The notes below the pieces were generated by a model, which was not told where the DNA came from, did no database searches, and saw nothing but the letters and a program-made list of their open reading frames with translations. DNA of 6,661 bases, taken from positions 1-6,661 of the forward strand of contig JAJYTX010000159.1 of the NCBI GenBank assembly GCA_021792815.1, given 5' to 3'. The DNA comes from Pseudomonadota bacterium. GTDB lineage: Bacteria; Pseudomonadota; Gammaproteobacteria; Steroidobacterales; Steroidobacteraceae. Every line of letters begins with the position of its first letter. The first letter of the stretch is position 1. Made by a program: the position numbers and the translations under genes. This document shows, piece after piece, positions 6,355 to 6,661 of this stretch.

Positions 6355-6661
6355 TCAGAGGCCATCCCGCCCGGACAACGGCTGGCGCGCCTCCCGCCCA
6401 TCGAGTGTGAGCAGCGCGCCATACAGTTCCGGACGGCGATCGCGGAAGACGAACCAGTTGTCCCGCAGACGGGCCGTCTCCTCCAGATCGAAGCGCGCCG
6501 TCAGCACCGCATCGCCCTGCGCCGGCGCCTCGGTGAGCTTTGCGCCGAGCGCGTCGGTGATGAATGAGGAACCGTAGAAGCGGATGTAGAGCCGCTCCGG
6601 GTCCTGCAGCGAGCGCTCCAGGCCATAGCGGTTGGCAGCGATCAAGGGCGTCAGGTTGGCC
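6355..6661 (-). CDS. aguB: N-carbamoylputrescine amidase, C-terminal part (cut by window edge)
   Basis: These are the last 101 residues of a nitrilase-superfamily enzyme; the N-terminal two thirds lie beyond the end of the window. The family hydrolyses N-carbamoylputrescine to putrescine, CO2 and ammonia, the final step of the agmatine deiminase route. Support comes from the conserved C-terminal signature: LIAANRYG near the edge, RFYGSSFITD, FDLEE, and FRDRRPELYGALLTLDG close to the end, which is typical of AguB. A short tail of 13 residues follows this signature. The Glu-Lys-Cys catalytic triad cannot be checked here because it would lie upstream. No start codon is visible: the TTG at 6645-6643 is an internal Leu in a conserved segment. 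The stop lies 11 bp before the ATP-grasp start, suggesting one transcript. A different nitrilase-family amidase is possible but less likely. Confidence 0.82.
   Translation of the reverse strand, partial: ANLTPLIAANRYGLERSLQDPERLYIRFYGSSFITDALGAKLTEAPAQGDAVLTARFDLEETARLRDNWFVFRDRRPELYGALLTLDGREARQPLSGRDGL

Noticed and set aside
5265..6410. Several + strand frames over the ATP-grasp gene (for example 5265-5831, 6156-6410)
   Set aside because: The products are Ser/Arg/Ala-rich shadows without domains, opposite a gene with a complete set of ATP-grasp motifs.
6355..6645. A complete small gene starting at TTG 6645
   Set aside because: The frame continues upstream to the window edge and the TTG is a Leu within a conserved AguB segment, so this is the end of a larger gene.
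1..6661. CRISPR array, insertion sequence, tRNA/rRNA or tandem repeats
   Set aside because: No regularly spaced repeats, transposase motifs, cloverleaf or rRNA-like segments were seen, and almost all bases are covered by recognisable genes.

Overview
The window is a compact stretch of high-GC DNA from a Gram-negative bacterium. Coding density is near complete and no mobile element, RNA gene or CRISPR array is visible. The gene types, a short-form OpgH of the kind found in Xanthomonas (HrpM) and an N-carbamoylputrescine amidase, fit a high-GC gammaproteobacterium around the Xanthomonadales/Nevskiales. This is an inference from gene content, not a phylogenetic result.

Positions 54-5293 (+ strand) form one apparent operon for osmoregulated periplasmic glucans (OPGs): opgG (Sec-exported MdoG-family protein), opgH (membrane beta-1,2-glucan synthase) and opgD (a second MdoG-family protein with a twin-arginine signal). 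opgG and opgH overlap by 7 bp, and opgH and opgD are 39 bp apart. OpgH should polymerise glucose from UDP-glucose and pass the chain across the inner membrane. The two periplasmic paralogs should then trim, branch or cyclise it. The paralogs differ at a position expected to be catalytic: the Asp of the DExxDN motif is kept in OpgD (D382) but is Tyr in OpgG (Y404).

Positions 5315-6661 (- strand) converge on the glucan operon with only 21 bp between stop codons. Read in its own direction, this unit starts with the C-terminal third of N-carbamoylputrescine amidase (aguB, cut by the window edge). It is followed 11 bp later by an ATP-grasp protein resembling the DcsG/RimK-like ligases. The tight spacing suggests co-transcription and hints at an ATP-dependent ligation step linked to putrescine metabolism.

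Non-coding-level signals include a 14-bp palindrome just before opgG, a perfect 11-bp hairpin in the 3' end of opgH, and a long hairpin inside the ATP-grasp gene that is continuous, counting G-U pairs, only in + strand RNA. No stretch over 300 bases lacks a gene; the longest gaps are the 53 bases before opgG and the 39 bases before opgD.
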